Assembly (NCBI RefSeq): GCF_013359865.1
Contig: NZ_JABMCE010000072.1
Coordinates: 1-52,637 of the forward strand
Length of the DNA stretch: 52,637 nt
Source of the DNA: Curtobacterium pusillum
Lineage (GTDB): Bacteria; Actinomycetota; Actinomycetes; Actinomycetales; Microbacteriaceae
Direction of reading: 5' to 3'
Positions 41,675 to 50,138 of the stretch are shown here, one piece after another. Position 1 is the stretch's first letter, and each line of letters begins with the position of its first letter. Both the position numbers and the translations under genes were made by a program. The notes beneath the pieces are model-generated. The model was not told where the DNA came from. It did not search any database and saw nothing but the letters and a program-made list of their open reading frames with translations.

Positions 41675-43291
41675 TTACTTGGAGAGGGTTGCGTAGCGGA
41701 ACTTGAACGAGGCGTCGAGCTTCAGGCCCTTGACGTCCTTGTTCGCGACCGCGACCGACTTGCCCTGCAGGAGCGGGAGGGTCGAGATCTGCTCGGCCTC
41801 ACGCTGCTGGGCCTGCTCGATGAGGTCGGCCCGCTTGGCCGTGTCGGACTCGGCCTGCTCCTTGGCGATCAGGTCCTGGATGACCGAGTCGTCGTAGTGG
41901 TTCTGCACGAAGTTGTCCTTCGTGAAGAACGGCGAGAGGTAGTTGTCCGCGTCGGAGAAGTCCGGGAACCAGCCGAGCTGGTACTCCGGGTAGGCGTCCT
42001 TCGTGCGCTCCTGGGCGTAGGTCGTGTAGACCGTCGACTGGATGTTCACGTCGAACAGGCCCGACTTCTCGAGCTGGGTCTTCAGCAGCGCGTACTCGTC
42101 GTCCGACGCCGAACCGTAGTGGTCCGGGGCGTACTGGATGTCGAGCTGCACCTTGCCGGTGACACCGGCGTCGGAGAGCGTCTTCTTCGCCTTGTCGAGG
42201 TCCGGGGCGCCGTTGCCGTCGCCGTAGAGCGACTTGAACGGCGTCGCGGCACCCGTCAGGCCGTCCGGCACCATCGAGTACAGCGGCGTGTAGGTGTCGT
42301 TGTAGACCTCCTTCGCGAGCGCGTCACGGTCGACGACGTCCGCGACCGCCTGGCGCACCGCGAGGGCCTTCTTCTCGTCCGCGCCGGACTGGCCGGTCCC
42401 GAACGGCTGCGACTTGAAGTTGAACACGACGTAGCGGATCTCGCCGCCGGGGCCGTCCGTGACCTTCAGCTTGTCGTCCTTGCGCAGGTCGGCGATGTCC
42501 GTCGGCGTCAGCGAGCGGTACGCCACGTCGACGTCGCCCTTCTGCACGGCGAGCTTGAGGTCGGTCTCCTTGGTGTAGTAGTTCGCCGTCACCTCGTCGG
42601 TCTTCGCCTTGCCGAGGAGCCCGTCGTACTTCTTGTTCACCTTGTACTGGATGAGCTGGTTCTCCTTGTACGAGGTGATCTCGTACTGCCCGGCGAACGC
42701 CTTGCCCTTGACGATGTCGGCGGCGCTGGTGAGCTTGTCCGCGCTGAAGACGTCCTCGTCCACGATCGGGCCGGCCGGGCTGGAGAGCACCTGCGGCCAC
42801 GTCTGGTCGGCGTGGTCGAGGTGGAACACGACCGTGGTGGCGTTCGGCGTGTCGATGCTCTTGAGGTTGGCGAGCAGCGACTGCGGGCCGTTCTCGTTGT
42901 TGATCTTCAGCTCGCGCTCGAACGAGAACTTCACGTCGCTCGACGTGAGCTTGTTGCCGTTCGCGAACTCGAGGCCCTTCTTGAGCGTCACCGTGTAGGT
43001 GGTGTCATTCGTGAACTCGCCCTTCGTGGCGATGTCCGGCTTCACGTCCGGGCTGCCCACGGGGGTGTTCATCAGGAACGGGAAGACCTGGTTCTGCACG
43101 GCGAAGGAGCCGTTGTCGTACGAGCCCGCCGGGTCGAGCGACGTGATCGTGTCGGTCGTCCCGATGCTCAGGCCGTTCAGGTCGGTGTCGCTCACGCTGC
43201 CGCCCGCGCAGCCGGTGAGCACCAGCGCCGTCGCTGCTGCCCCGGCGCCGAGCGCGATGCCGCGCTTGCCCCACTTGGTCACGGATGCCAT
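41675..43291 (-). CDS. Peptide-binding lipoprotein of the ABC importer (SBP family 5)
   Basis: A 538-residue protein. Signal peptide with lipobox VLTGC (Cys28). Family 5 features include SLDPAGSYDNGSFAVQNQVF, LKKGLEFANGNKLTSSDVKFS, and YPEYQLGWFPDFSDADNYLSPFF near the C terminus. It captures di- or oligopeptides outside the membrane. The ATG at 43291 was chosen because AGAGAGG lies 9 bases upstream and the signal peptide then begins at once; the longer frame to 43399 adds unlikely residues. First gene of the operon. Confidence 0.93.
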   Translation of the reverse strand: MASVTKWGKRGIALGAGAAATALVLTGCAGGSVSDTDLNGLSIGTTDTITSLDPAGSYDNGSFAVQNQVFPFLMNTPVGSPDVKPDIATKGEFTNDTTYTVTLKKGLEFANGNKLTSSDVKFSFERELKINNENGPQSLLANLKSIDTPNATTVVFHLDHADQTWPQVLSSPAGPIVDEDVFSADKLTSAADIVKGKAFAGQYEITSYKENQLIQYKVNKKYDGLLGKAKTDEVTANYYTKETDLKLAVQKGDVDVAYRSLTPTDIADLRKDDKLKVTDGPGGEIRYVVFNFKSQPFGTGQSGADEKKALAVRQAVADVVDRDALAKEVYNDTYTPLYSMVPDGLTGAATPFKSLYGDGNGAPDLDKAKKTLSDAGVTGKVQLDIQYAPDHYGSASDDEYALLKTQLEKSGLFDVNIQSTVYTTYAQERTKDAYPEYQLGWFPDFSDADNYLSPFFTKDNFVQNHYDDSVIQDLIAKEQAESDTAKRADLIEQAQQREAEQISTLPLLQGKSVAVANKDVKGLKLDASFKFRYATLSK

Positions 43292-43742
43292 GTCCGATGC
43301 CTCTCTTGGTGATGAATGCAAGGGTCCTGGGCCGGTGGTGGAACGTCTGTGTGCCCGACCAGGAACGCTCATTGCTATCACCCTGTCACGGAACTCCACG
43401 AACCGGGGGCGATTTGTTTACACCGCTGTAATGCGCGGGAGCGTCCTGTGGCGCATCATGCGTGCGCATGGGCACGCGAGTCGCGCAGGAAAGTTGCGTC
43501 CTGCAACGCGGTGCGTTCCGGGTGCGTTCCGGGTGCCGCGAGCAGTGCGCCACCCGGTCACGACATGCCGCCGTCCTGTGCCGAGCGGTCACGACATGTC
43601 GCACGCGCGGCTCCCCAGCGACGAATTGCGACCGGTCGACACTCCGCCGGCGACGTGCCATGACCACTCGGGGACAATCACCAGCGGCTGGGACCTGGTT
43701 GCGCCTCGACCGCGCTCGTGCGCGTCCGCGTCAGCGTGCCCG
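43292..43742 (-). promoter_or_regulatory. 451-bp intergenic region upstream of the ABC operon
   Basis: No gene is seen. A palindrome TTACA-CCGC-TGTAA (43418-43431) in a locally AT-richer stretch is a candidate operator for the ABC operon. Nearer dnaG lie an 11-bp tandem repeat (gtgcgttccgg, 43511-43532) and two direct copies of cggtcacgacatg (43555-43567, 43586-43598). No clear terminator for dnaG was found. Confidence 0.4.
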
Positions 43743-45674
43743 CTACGACGCCTCGGCGTCAGCGCGGAGCCGCATCCGCTGCGCGTCGATGTCGACGAGC
43801 TGCCGCTGGATCTCCGCGCGCCGGCCGGCCTGCTCGTGCGGGTCCGCCCGCTGCAGCTGCCCGAGGAGGGACGCCTTGCGCGCGAGCAGGTCCCGCTCCA
43901 CCAGGGCCACGACGATGCTCCGTGCGTAGAGCGCGAGGTCCTCGTCGGTACGGGCTGGGATCGGCGCGAGCGCGAGCTCCTGCACGAGGCCACGGAACGG
44001 CGCCGGCACGTCCTGCAGCAGCCGGTCGAGCCAGTTCCCCGCGCCGATGGCATCGACGTTCGCCACGACGGCGTCCCGCACGACCGAGAGCATCGGCGCC
44101 GAGAACGTCGCGGCGGCGGCCAACCCGAGGAGCGGCGCTCCGACGTGTCCGGGCTGCTGCACCATCGCCATCACGGCGTCGCGTTCCATCCGGGTGATCG
44201 GGTCGTTCGGCAGCAGTCGGAGTCCGGCCACGGGCTCCTCCGGCGGGGCGACCGCCTCGCCACCGGGGCCGACGTGCGAGGCCGGCACCGTGCCTCCTGA
44301 GCGGTGGTCGTCGTGCCGCCCACCGGAGGCCGCACCTGCCCGCTGCCGTGCGTTCTCGACGGCGCGGCGCACCTCCGGGATGTCCATGCCGAGCCACTTG
44401 GCCGTCTCACGCGTGTACGCCGTCGCGAGCGTGCGATCGCGGATCCCGGCGACCACGGGCGCAGCATCGCGAAGGCCGGCGACACGCCCCTCGGCCGTCT
44501 CGATGTCGTGCGTGGCGAGCCTGCGGCGGATGATGAACTCGAACATCGGACGCTTGGTCTCGATCAGGCGCGCGACGGCGGAGTCTCCTCGTGCCAGACG
44601 AAGATCGCACGGATCGAGACCGCCGGGCGCGACTGCGACGTAGGTCTGCGAAGCGAATCGGCTCTCCTCGGCGAAGGCACGAGACGCGGCTCGCTGACCG
44701 GCTTCGTCGGGGTCGAACGTGAAGACGATGTTGCCGAGTTGCGAGAGATCGCGCCCGACCGAGTCGCCGAGCATCGGACGGAGCACCTTGATGTGGTCGA
44801 CACCGAACGACGTGCCGCACGTGGCCACCGCCGTGGTGATTCCGGCGAGGTGACACGCCATCACGTCGGTGTAGCCCTCGACGATGACGACCTGCTTCTG
44901 CTTCGAGATCTCCCGCCGGGCGAGGTCGATCCCGTAGAGCACCTGGCTCTTGTGGTAGATCGGCGTCTCGGGCGTGTTGAGGTACTTCGGGCCCTTGTCG
45001 TCGTCGAGCAGCCGGCGCGCACCGAAGCCGATCGTCGCCCCGGTCACGTCGCGGATCGGCCACATCAGGCGCCCTCGGAACCGGTCGTACGGGGAGCGGT
45101 CGCCCTGACTGACGAGCCCGGCACTCGTGAGCTCCTCGAGCGTGAAGCCCCGGCCGCGCAGGTGGTCCTTGAGCGCGTCGTACGACTTCGGGGCGAACCC
45201 GACGCCGAAGTGCTGCGCCGCGGCCGGGTCGAACCCGCGCTCCCCCAGGAACTGCCGGGCAGGCTCGGCCGCGGCCGTGGTGAGCTGCGCCACATAGAAC
45301 TGCAGCGCCGCCTCGTTCGCGGCGATGAGCCGGGCACGGGTGTTGTAGTCGGTGCGGGGCCCGTCGCCCTCTTCGTAGTGGAGCGTGAAGCCGATCTTCG
45401 CGGCCATCCGCTCGACGGCTTCCTGGAAGGAAGTGTGGTCCTGTTTGATCACGAAGTCGAAGACGTCGCCGTCCTCGCCACAGCCGAAGCAGTGGTAGCG
45501 GCCGACCTGGGGCCGCACGTGGAACGACGGGGAGCGTTCGTCGTGGAAGGGGCAGAGACCCTTCAGCGACCCCACCCCGGCGGACTTCAGGGTGACGTAG
45601 TCGCCGACGACGTCGGCGATGTTGACACGCGAGCGGACCTCGTCGATGTCGTTCCGCGCGATCCTCCCAGCCAC
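43743..45674 (-). CDS. dnaG: DNA primase
   Basis: A 643-residue primase. The CHC2 zinc ribbon is Cys41, His44, Cys62, Cys65; the TOPRIM core has VVIVEGYTDVMA and FTFDPDEAGQRA; the catalytic N-terminal core includes the GFGARRL and YLNTPET motifs. The C-terminal helicase-binding region (from about 440) contains a Gly/His/Pro-rich linker. It makes replication primers and binds DnaB. The GTG start has TAGGAT 6 bases upstream, so the transcript is probably leaderless. It follows dgt on the same strand after a repeat-filled gap. Confidence 0.97.
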   Translation of the reverse strand: MAGRIARNDIDEVRSRVNIADVVGDYVTLKSAGVGSLKGLCPFHDERSPSFHVRPQVGRYHCFGCGEDGDVFDFVIKQDHTSFQEAVERMAAKIGFTLHYEEGDGPRTDYNTRARLIAANEAALQFYVAQLTTAAAEPARQFLGERGFDPAAAQHFGVGFAPKSYDALKDHLRGRGFTLEELTSAGLVSQGDRSPYDRFRGRLMWPIRDVTGATIGFGARRLLDDDKGPKYLNTPETPIYHKSQVLYGIDLARREISKQKQVVIVEGYTDVMACHLAGITTAVATCGTSFGVDHIKVLRPMLGDSVGRDLSQLGNIVFTFDPDEAGQRAASRAFAEESRFASQTYVAVAPGGLDPCDLRLARGDSAVARLIETKRPMFEFIIRRRLATHDIETAEGRVAGLRDAAPVVAGIRDRTLATAYTRETAKWLGMDIPEVRRAVENARQRAGAASGGRHDDHRSGGTVPASHVGPGGEAVAPPEEPVAGLRLLPNDPITRMERDAVMAMVQQPGHVGAPLLGLAAAATFSAPMLSVVRDAVVANVDAIGAGNWLDRLLQDVPAPFRGLVQELALAPIPARTDEDLALYARSIVVALVERDLLARKASLLGQLQRADPHEQAGRRAEIQRQLVDIDAQRMRLRADAEAS

Positions 45675-45680
45675 CCCTCG

Positions 45681-45686
45681 ATCCTA
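45681..45686 (-). promoter_or_regulatory. Leaderless -10 (TAGGAT) of dnaG
   Basis: Minus-strand TAGGAT is followed by 6 bases and then the GTG at 45674. No separate Shine-Dalgarno spacing is possible. Confidence 0.5.
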
Positions 45687-45812
45687 GTTCGTGGGACCGA
45701 CCCCCGCTGGCCGCCGGCGGCTTCCGTGGACCGTTCGCCGGCCTGGAGGCGCGGTGCAGGTCGAGCGGCCACCGTCGCGCCCGCGAGCGGTCCGGTCCGG
45801 CAACTCCGGGCG

Positions 45813-45920
45813 CGTCCGCGCGAGCGCTCCGGAGCGGCGCCTCCGGTGCGCCCGCGCGAGCGGTCCGGTGCGGCGCCTCCGGTGCGTCCGCGCGAGCGGT
45901 CCGGTGCGGCGCCCCGGGCG
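45813..45920. repeat. 36-bp tandem repeat between dgt and dnaG
   Basis: Three 36-bp units start at 45813, 45849 and 45885 (each beginning cgtccgcgcgagcg or cgcccgcgcgagcg), with a degenerate copy before 45813. The rest of the 313-bp gap (45675-45987) has a single cctggaggcgcgg motif near 45741 and no gene on either strand that I can support. Confidence 0.85.
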
Positions 45921-45987
45921 CTCGCAAGCGGTCACGGCCGGTGCCTCGGTGTACCCCCGCGACGATGTCACACCTGGAGGTCGCGCG

Positions 45988-47277
45988 TCAGACCGGGATG
46001 TGCGTGGACTCGCGGTCGCCGACCACGAGCCGCTTGTGCCACGCGAGCGCGCCCTGGTCGGTCAGACTCGCGACCTGGTCGACCACGGCCCGCAGCCGTC
46101 CGGTGTCGTCGGACGCGGCGCGCCAGTCCGCCGCGAACCCCGGCTCGAGGTCGGCGCAGCCGCCGGCGGCGAGGGCGTCGAGCAGCTCGGTCAGGACCCG
46201 ACGCTGCTCCTCGTACACGGGCTGCCGGTCGCCCTGCGTCATCACGAACGCCGCGACGATGCCCTTGAGGACCGCGATCTCCCCGATGATCTCCGGCGGC
46301 GTGACCACCGAGGCGGCGAACCGGACGAGCGAGCCCGAGGCGTAGGACTCCCGCGTCGCCCTCGTCGCCGTCCGCGCGAACCGCCCGATCAGCTGCGAGG
46401 TGAGGTTCTTCAGCCGCGCCAGGTCCTGCCGCGAGCCGTCGTAGGACGTCATCCACAGCGGCAGCGACCGGAGCCGGTCGAACGCCTCGAGCAGCTCGTC
46501 ACGGCTGAGGTCCGACCCCACCCAGGCGTGCATGGCCGACACGATGTCGTTCTCCCCGACGCGGTCCCCGAGCGCGGCGACGTCGATGAACCCCGCCACG
46601 ACGGCGTCCTCGAAGTCGTGAACCGAGTAGGCGATGTCGTCGGAGAGGTCCATGACCTGCGCCTCGATGCAGCGCTGACGTCGGGGAGCGCCCGCGCGGA
46701 GCCACTCGAACGCGTCGTGGTCGTCGTCGTAGAAGCCGAACTTGGTGCGACCGGACGACGCCTCGGACACGCCCTGCGCGGCCGGCCACGGGTACTTGCA
46801 GCTCGCGTCGAGCGACGCGCGGGTGAGGTTGAGCCCGTACGCACGGTCGTCGTCCGGGCCGGAGCCGTAGACCTTCGGCTCGAGCCGGGTGAGGAGCCGC
46901 AGCGTCTGCGCGTTCCCCTCGAACCCGCCGATGCCCGCTGCCCAGGCGTTCACGGCGGTCTCGCCGTTGTGCCCGAACGGCGGGTGCCCGATGTCGTGCG
47001 CGAGGCACGCGGTGTCGACGACGTCCGGGTCGAGGCCGAGCGAGTCCGCGAGTTCTCGGCCGACCTGGGCGACCTCGAGCGAGTGCGTCAGGCGGTTCCG
47101 GGCGAAGTCGAGCCCGGTCGTGGGGCTCAGCACCTGGGTCTTCGCGGCGAGACGCCGGAGCGCGCTCGAGTGCAGGAGCCGTGCACGGTCGCGGGCGAAG
47201 TCGGACCGACGGTTGCCGTGGGTCTCGGGCAGCCAGCGCTCGGCGTCGGCCGGCCCGTACGAACTCGTGGCGCTCAT
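45988..47277 (-). CDS. dgt: Deoxyguanosinetriphosphate triphosphohydrolase-like protein
   Basis: A 429-residue HD-domain enzyme. Metal ligands are visible as His65 (RLTHSLEVA) and His94-Asp95 (CLAHDIGHPPFGHNGE), and a later Asp in VMDLSDDIAYSVHD. Dgt-type enzymes hydrolyse dNTPs to nucleosides and triphosphate. The ATG overlaps the dusB stop (ATGA). Gene order dusB-dgt-dnaG is common in actinobacteria. Confidence 0.95.
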   Translation of the reverse strand: MSATSSYGPADAERWLPETHGNRRSDFARDRARLLHSSALRRLAAKTQVLSPTTGLDFARNRLTHSLEVAQVGRELADSLGLDPDVVDTACLAHDIGHPPFGHNGETAVNAWAAGIGGFEGNAQTLRLLTRLEPKVYGSGPDDDRAYGLNLTRASLDASCKYPWPAAQGVSEASSGRTKFGFYDDDHDAFEWLRAGAPRRQRCIEAQVMDLSDDIAYSVHDFEDAVVAGFIDVAALGDRVGENDIVSAMHAWVGSDLSRDELLEAFDRLRSLPLWMTSYDGSRQDLARLKNLTSQLIGRFARTATRATRESYASGSLVRFAASVVTPPEIIGEIAVLKGIVAAFVMTQGDRQPVYEEQRRVLTELLDALAAGGCADLEPGFAADWRAASDDTGRLRAVVDQVASLTDQGALAWHKRLVVGDRESTHIPV

Positions 47278-48446
47278 CCGCCGCTGTGGTGCAGCTCGGC
47301 GGCGGCGAGGACCTTCCGGAACTCACTGTCGACATCGCGCGAATCGAGCCAGCGGTCCGGCAGGGCCGTGCGCTTCGGGTGCCCGGCGCGGCCGCGAGGT
47401 CCCTCGGCGTCGGCACCGGGGTAGGGCGCGTCGTGGTCGAGCTGCCCGAGCAGGTCGTCGATCTCCTGCAGGCTGGACGCCATCGCGAGCCCGGACCGGA
47501 CGTCACCGCCGATCGGGTACCCCTTGAAGTACCAGGCGACGTGCTTCCGGATGTCCCGGCAGCCGTGCTCCTCGGAGCCGAAGAACTCGACGAGCAGCTC
47601 GGCGTGCCGCTTGAACGCGACTGCCACCTCGCCCAGGGTCGGCATGTAGCGCAGCCCCTCGCCGCGGAACGCCGCCGCGAGGTCCCCGAACAGCCACGGT
47701 CGGCCGAGGCACCCGCGCCCCACGACCACGCCGTCGGCGCCGGTCTCGTCGACCATGCGCAGCGCGTCGGCCGCGGACCAGATGTCCCCGTTGCCGAGCA
47801 CCGGGATGTCGGTGATGGTCTCCTTCAGCGTCGCGATCGCCGACCAGTCGGCGTGCCCCGAGTAGTGCTCGTTCGCGGTGCGGGCGTGCAGCGAGACCGC
47901 GGCGACGCCGGCGTCCCGGGCGATCCGGGCGGCGTCGAGGTAGGTGAGGTGGTCGCCGTCGATGCCCTTGCGCATCTTCACCGTGACGGGGACGTCACCG
48001 GCGGCGCGGACGGTTTTCGTCACGAGCTCACGGAACAGCTCGAGCTTCCACGGCAGTGCCGCTCCCCCGCCCTTCCGCGTGACCTTCGGCACGGGGCAGC
48101 CGAAGTTGAGGTCGATGTGGTCGGCTCGGTCCTCACCGACGAGGATCGATGCCGCCTCGGCCACGGTGTTCGGCTCGACGCCGTACAGCTGGATCGACCG
48201 CGGGGTCTCGGATTCGTGGTGCTGGATGAGCTGCATCGACACGGGCGTCCGTTCGACGAGCGCGCGGGACGTGATCATCTCGCAGACGTACAGTCCGGCG
48301 CCGTACTCGCGGCAGAGCCGGCGGTACGCCATGTTCGTGATGCCCGCCATCGGTGCGAGCACGACCGGCACGTCGACCTCGATGGGGCCGATGCGCAGGG
48401 GCTTCGCCGGACGGGTGGCCGTTCCGGGTGCGTCTGTGATCGTCAT
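47274..48446 (-). CDS. dusB: tRNA-dihydrouridine synthase
   Basis: A 390-residue flavoenzyme. The TIM barrel starts VVLAPMAGITNMAYRRL; the catalytic Cys117 is in LNFGCPVPKVTRKGGGAAL; FMN/tRNA-binding parts include VSLHARTANEHYSGHADW and VLGNGDIWSAADAL. It reduces specific uridines in tRNA D loops with NADPH. Divergent from the YbaK-like gene, 47 bp apart, and coupled to dgt. Confidence 0.95.
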   Translation of the reverse strand: MTITDAPGTATRPAKPLRIGPIEVDVPVVLAPMAGITNMAYRRLCREYGAGLYVCEMITSRALVERTPVSMQLIQHHESETPRSIQLYGVEPNTVAEAASILVGEDRADHIDLNFGCPVPKVTRKGGGAALPWKLELFRELVTKTVRAAGDVPVTVKMRKGIDGDHLTYLDAARIARDAGVAAVSLHARTANEHYSGHADWSAIATLKETITDIPVLGNGDIWSAADALRMVDETGADGVVVGRGCLGRPWLFGDLAAAFRGEGLRYMPTLGEVAVAFKRHAELLVEFFGSEEHGCRDIRKHVAWYFKGYPIGGDVRSGLAMASSLQEIDDLLGQLDHDAPYPGADAEGPRGRAGHPKRTALPDRWLDSRDVDSEFRKVLAAAELHHSGG

Positions 48447-48480
48447 ACCTGTCCCATTCTCCCACGTCGGTGCCCGCCGG

Positions 48481-48486
48481 TAGCGT
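48481..48486 (+). promoter_or_regulatory. Leaderless -10 (TAGCGT) of the YbaK-like gene
   Basis: TAGCGT lies 7 bases before the ATG at 48494, in the divergent gap with dusB. Confidence 0.5.
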
Positions 48487-48493
48487 TCTCCAC

Positions 48494-48976
48494 ATGACGA
48501 CCGACGCCAGCACCAGGTTCGACGCCGACGCAGCCGCCCGGGGTCTCCGGGTGGATGTCGTCGAGCGGCCCGCCGCGAACTCCCTGCACGAAGCGGCGGA
48601 GCTCCTCGGCATCGAGCCCGGCGACATCGTGAAGACCCTCGTCGTGAAGCGGCACGACGGCGGCTTCCTGCTGGCGCTCGTGCCGGGCGGCCGGAGCATC
48701 GCGTGGAAGAAGCTCCGCACCGTCGTCGGGGTCAACAAGCTCTCCATGCCCGACGCCGGCACCGCGCTCGAGGCCTCGGGCTACGAGCGCGGCACCATCA
48801 CCCCGATCGGTGCGACGGGCGACCTGCCGGTCTACGCCGACGAGCGCATCGCCGGTCGACGAGTCGCCCTCGGCGCGGGCCGCCACGGTGCGAGCGCCTT
48901 CGTCGATGCCGACGACCTCGTCGCCGCGTACGACGCGACGCTCGCCGACATCACCGACGAGGAACCCGTCCGGTAG
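48494..48976 (+). CDS. YbaK/EbsC-family aminoacyl-tRNA deacylase
   Basis: A 160-residue protein. SLHEAAELLGIEPGDIVKTLVVKR with the conserved Lys in VKTLV, ALVPGGRSIAWKKL, and RVALGAGRHGASAFVDADDL match the YbaK/ProXp editing fold. Members remove mischarged amino acids (Cys- or Ala-tRNA-Pro). The exact specificity is not readable. The ATG at 48494 has a -10 box 7 bases upstream, so the in-frame start 24 bases earlier was rejected. Confidence 0.9.
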   Translation: MTTDASTRFDADAAARGLRVDVVERPAANSLHEAAELLGIEPGDIVKTLVVKRHDGGFLLALVPGGRSIAWKKLRTVVGVNKLSMPDAGTALEASGYERGTITPIGATGDLPVYADERIAGRRVALGAGRHGASAFVDADDLVAAYDATLADITDEEPVR

Positions 48977-48985
48977 TCGACGGCT

Positions 48986-49237
48986 TCAGTCGGGCACCTC
49001 GACCCACACACCCTCGGCCCCCGGGACGAAGGCAGCATCCACGAGACAGCTGTCACCTTCGCAGACCGGCGCACCACCGGGCGTGACGAGCGTGAGCAGG
49101 CCGGGGCGCGCCTCCAGGCCCGCCGGAGCGGCCAGACCGTTCAGCGTGAGCTCACCCGTCAGCGCGTCCGGCACCGAGACGGGCGGCGCGGCCTGGAGGC
49201 GCGGCTCGGCCGCACCCGTCGGAATCGCGTCCGTCAC
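48986..49237 (-). CDS. Small hypothetical protein coupled to frnE-like gene
   Basis: An 83-residue protein beginning (GTG) TDAIPTGAAEPRLQAA. Its GTG overlaps the stop of the DsbA-like gene (GTGA), as in real coupled genes here. The C-terminal half (LLTLVTPGGAPVCEGDSCLV ... VWVEVPD) looks structured, with a Cys pair in CEGDSC. The N-terminal half contains two copies of the dispersed CTGGAGGCGCGG motif. Function unknown. Confidence 0.55.
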   Translation of the reverse strand: MTDAIPTGAAEPRLQAAPPVSVPDALTGELTLNGLAAPAGLEARPGLLTLVTPGGAPVCEGDSCLVDAAFVPGAEGVWVEVPD

Positions 49238-49971
49238 CGGGTCACCGCCGCATCTGCTGCCTCGTCGTCGGTGGCGCGCTGCGACGCCTGCGCGACCTCC
49301 TCGGGAGTGGTGTCCCGGAGCGCGACCACCTGCGTGAGTACCTGCTCGAACGCCGCCGGGTCCTGCGCACCGGAGACGCCGTACTTGCCGTCGATGACGA
49401 AGAACGGGACGCCGTTGATGCCGTACGCCTGTGCCTGCGCCTGGTCGGCACGGACCGCCGCGAGCTGCGCGTCGTCGCGGAGCGTCGCGAGGACCTCGTC
49501 ACGGTCGAGTCCGACCTCCGCCGCGAGGGACGCGAGTGACTCGTCCTGCCCGACGTGCTCACCGCGCTCGAAGTAGGCGGCGAAGAGCCGCTCGACCATC
49601 TCCAGCTGCTTGCCCTGCTGCTTCGCGAGGTGGATGAGCTGGTGCGCCTTCACCGTGTTGGTGTGGTGCATGGACTCGAAGTCGTAGTCGAGCCCGACGC
49701 TCGCGGCGATGCGGGTGACCTGGTCGAGCATCCGCTGCGCCTGCTCGACGGGCATGCCCTTGTGGCCGGAGAGGAACTCCGCCTCGGTGCCCTCGAAGTC
49801 GACGGGGGTGTCGGGGCTGAGTTCGAAGGAGTGGTACTCGACCTCGACCGTCGGTCGGTCGTCGGCGGCGGAGCGGAACGCGGCGACACCGGCCTCGAAC
49901 TTCCGCTTGCCGATGTAGCACCAGGGGCAGGCGATGTCCGACCAGACATCGACCTTCACAGAGTCGTTCAT
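49234..49971 (-). CDS. DsbA-family oxidoreductase, FrnE-like
   Basis: A 245-residue thioredoxin-fold protein with a helical insertion. The redox CPWC (Cys15-Cys18) is in SDIACPWCYIGKRKFE; the cis-Pro region is GINGVPFFVIDGKYGVSGAQ. There is no signal peptide, so it is cytosolic, as for FrnE disulfide isomerase/polyketide-associated relatives. The ATG at 49971 was chosen because it starts directly at the first strand; a short extension upstream is possible. Confidence 0.9.
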   Translation of the reverse strand: MNDSVKVDVWSDIACPWCYIGKRKFEAGVAAFRSAADDRPTVEVEYHSFELSPDTPVDFEGTEAEFLSGHKGMPVEQAQRMLDQVTRIAASVGLDYDFESMHHTNTVKAHQLIHLAKQQGKQLEMVERLFAAYFERGEHVGQDESLASLAAEVGLDRDEVLATLRDDAQLAAVRADQAQAQAYGINGVPFFVIDGKYGVSGAQDPAAFEQVLTQVVALRDTTPEEVAQASQRATDDEAADAAVTR

Positions 49972-50048
49972 GCCCGACGCAACCGGCGCCGCCATCGCGG
50001 CATTCCCGCGCCGCGCCGCGCCGCCGCGCGCGCCGCGGTTCTCCCGAT

Positions 50049-50118
50049 GCAAAACACCGGTGTTCGCGGGTCGAACACCCGCTTGCGGGTGTGCAACGCA
50101 CGAACACCGGTGTCTTGC
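50049..50118 (-). terminator. Palindrome cluster after glyS
   Basis: Outer arms gcaaaacaccggtgttcg (50049-50066) and cgaacaccggtgtcttgc (50101-50118) are complementary with one mismatch, and each arm is itself a palindrome (ACACCGGTGT). A hairpin acacccgc-tt-gcgggtgt (50075-50092) sits between. On the minus strand the last stem is followed by TTTTGC, fitting a glyS terminator. The flank 49972-50048 is a GC run without features. Confidence 0.65.
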
Positions 50119-50138
50119 GGACCGCAGCCCGCGCGCGG

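Noticed and set aside
45813..45920. CRISPR array
   Set aside because: Units of 36 bp are directly adjacent with no spacers and no cas genes nearby.
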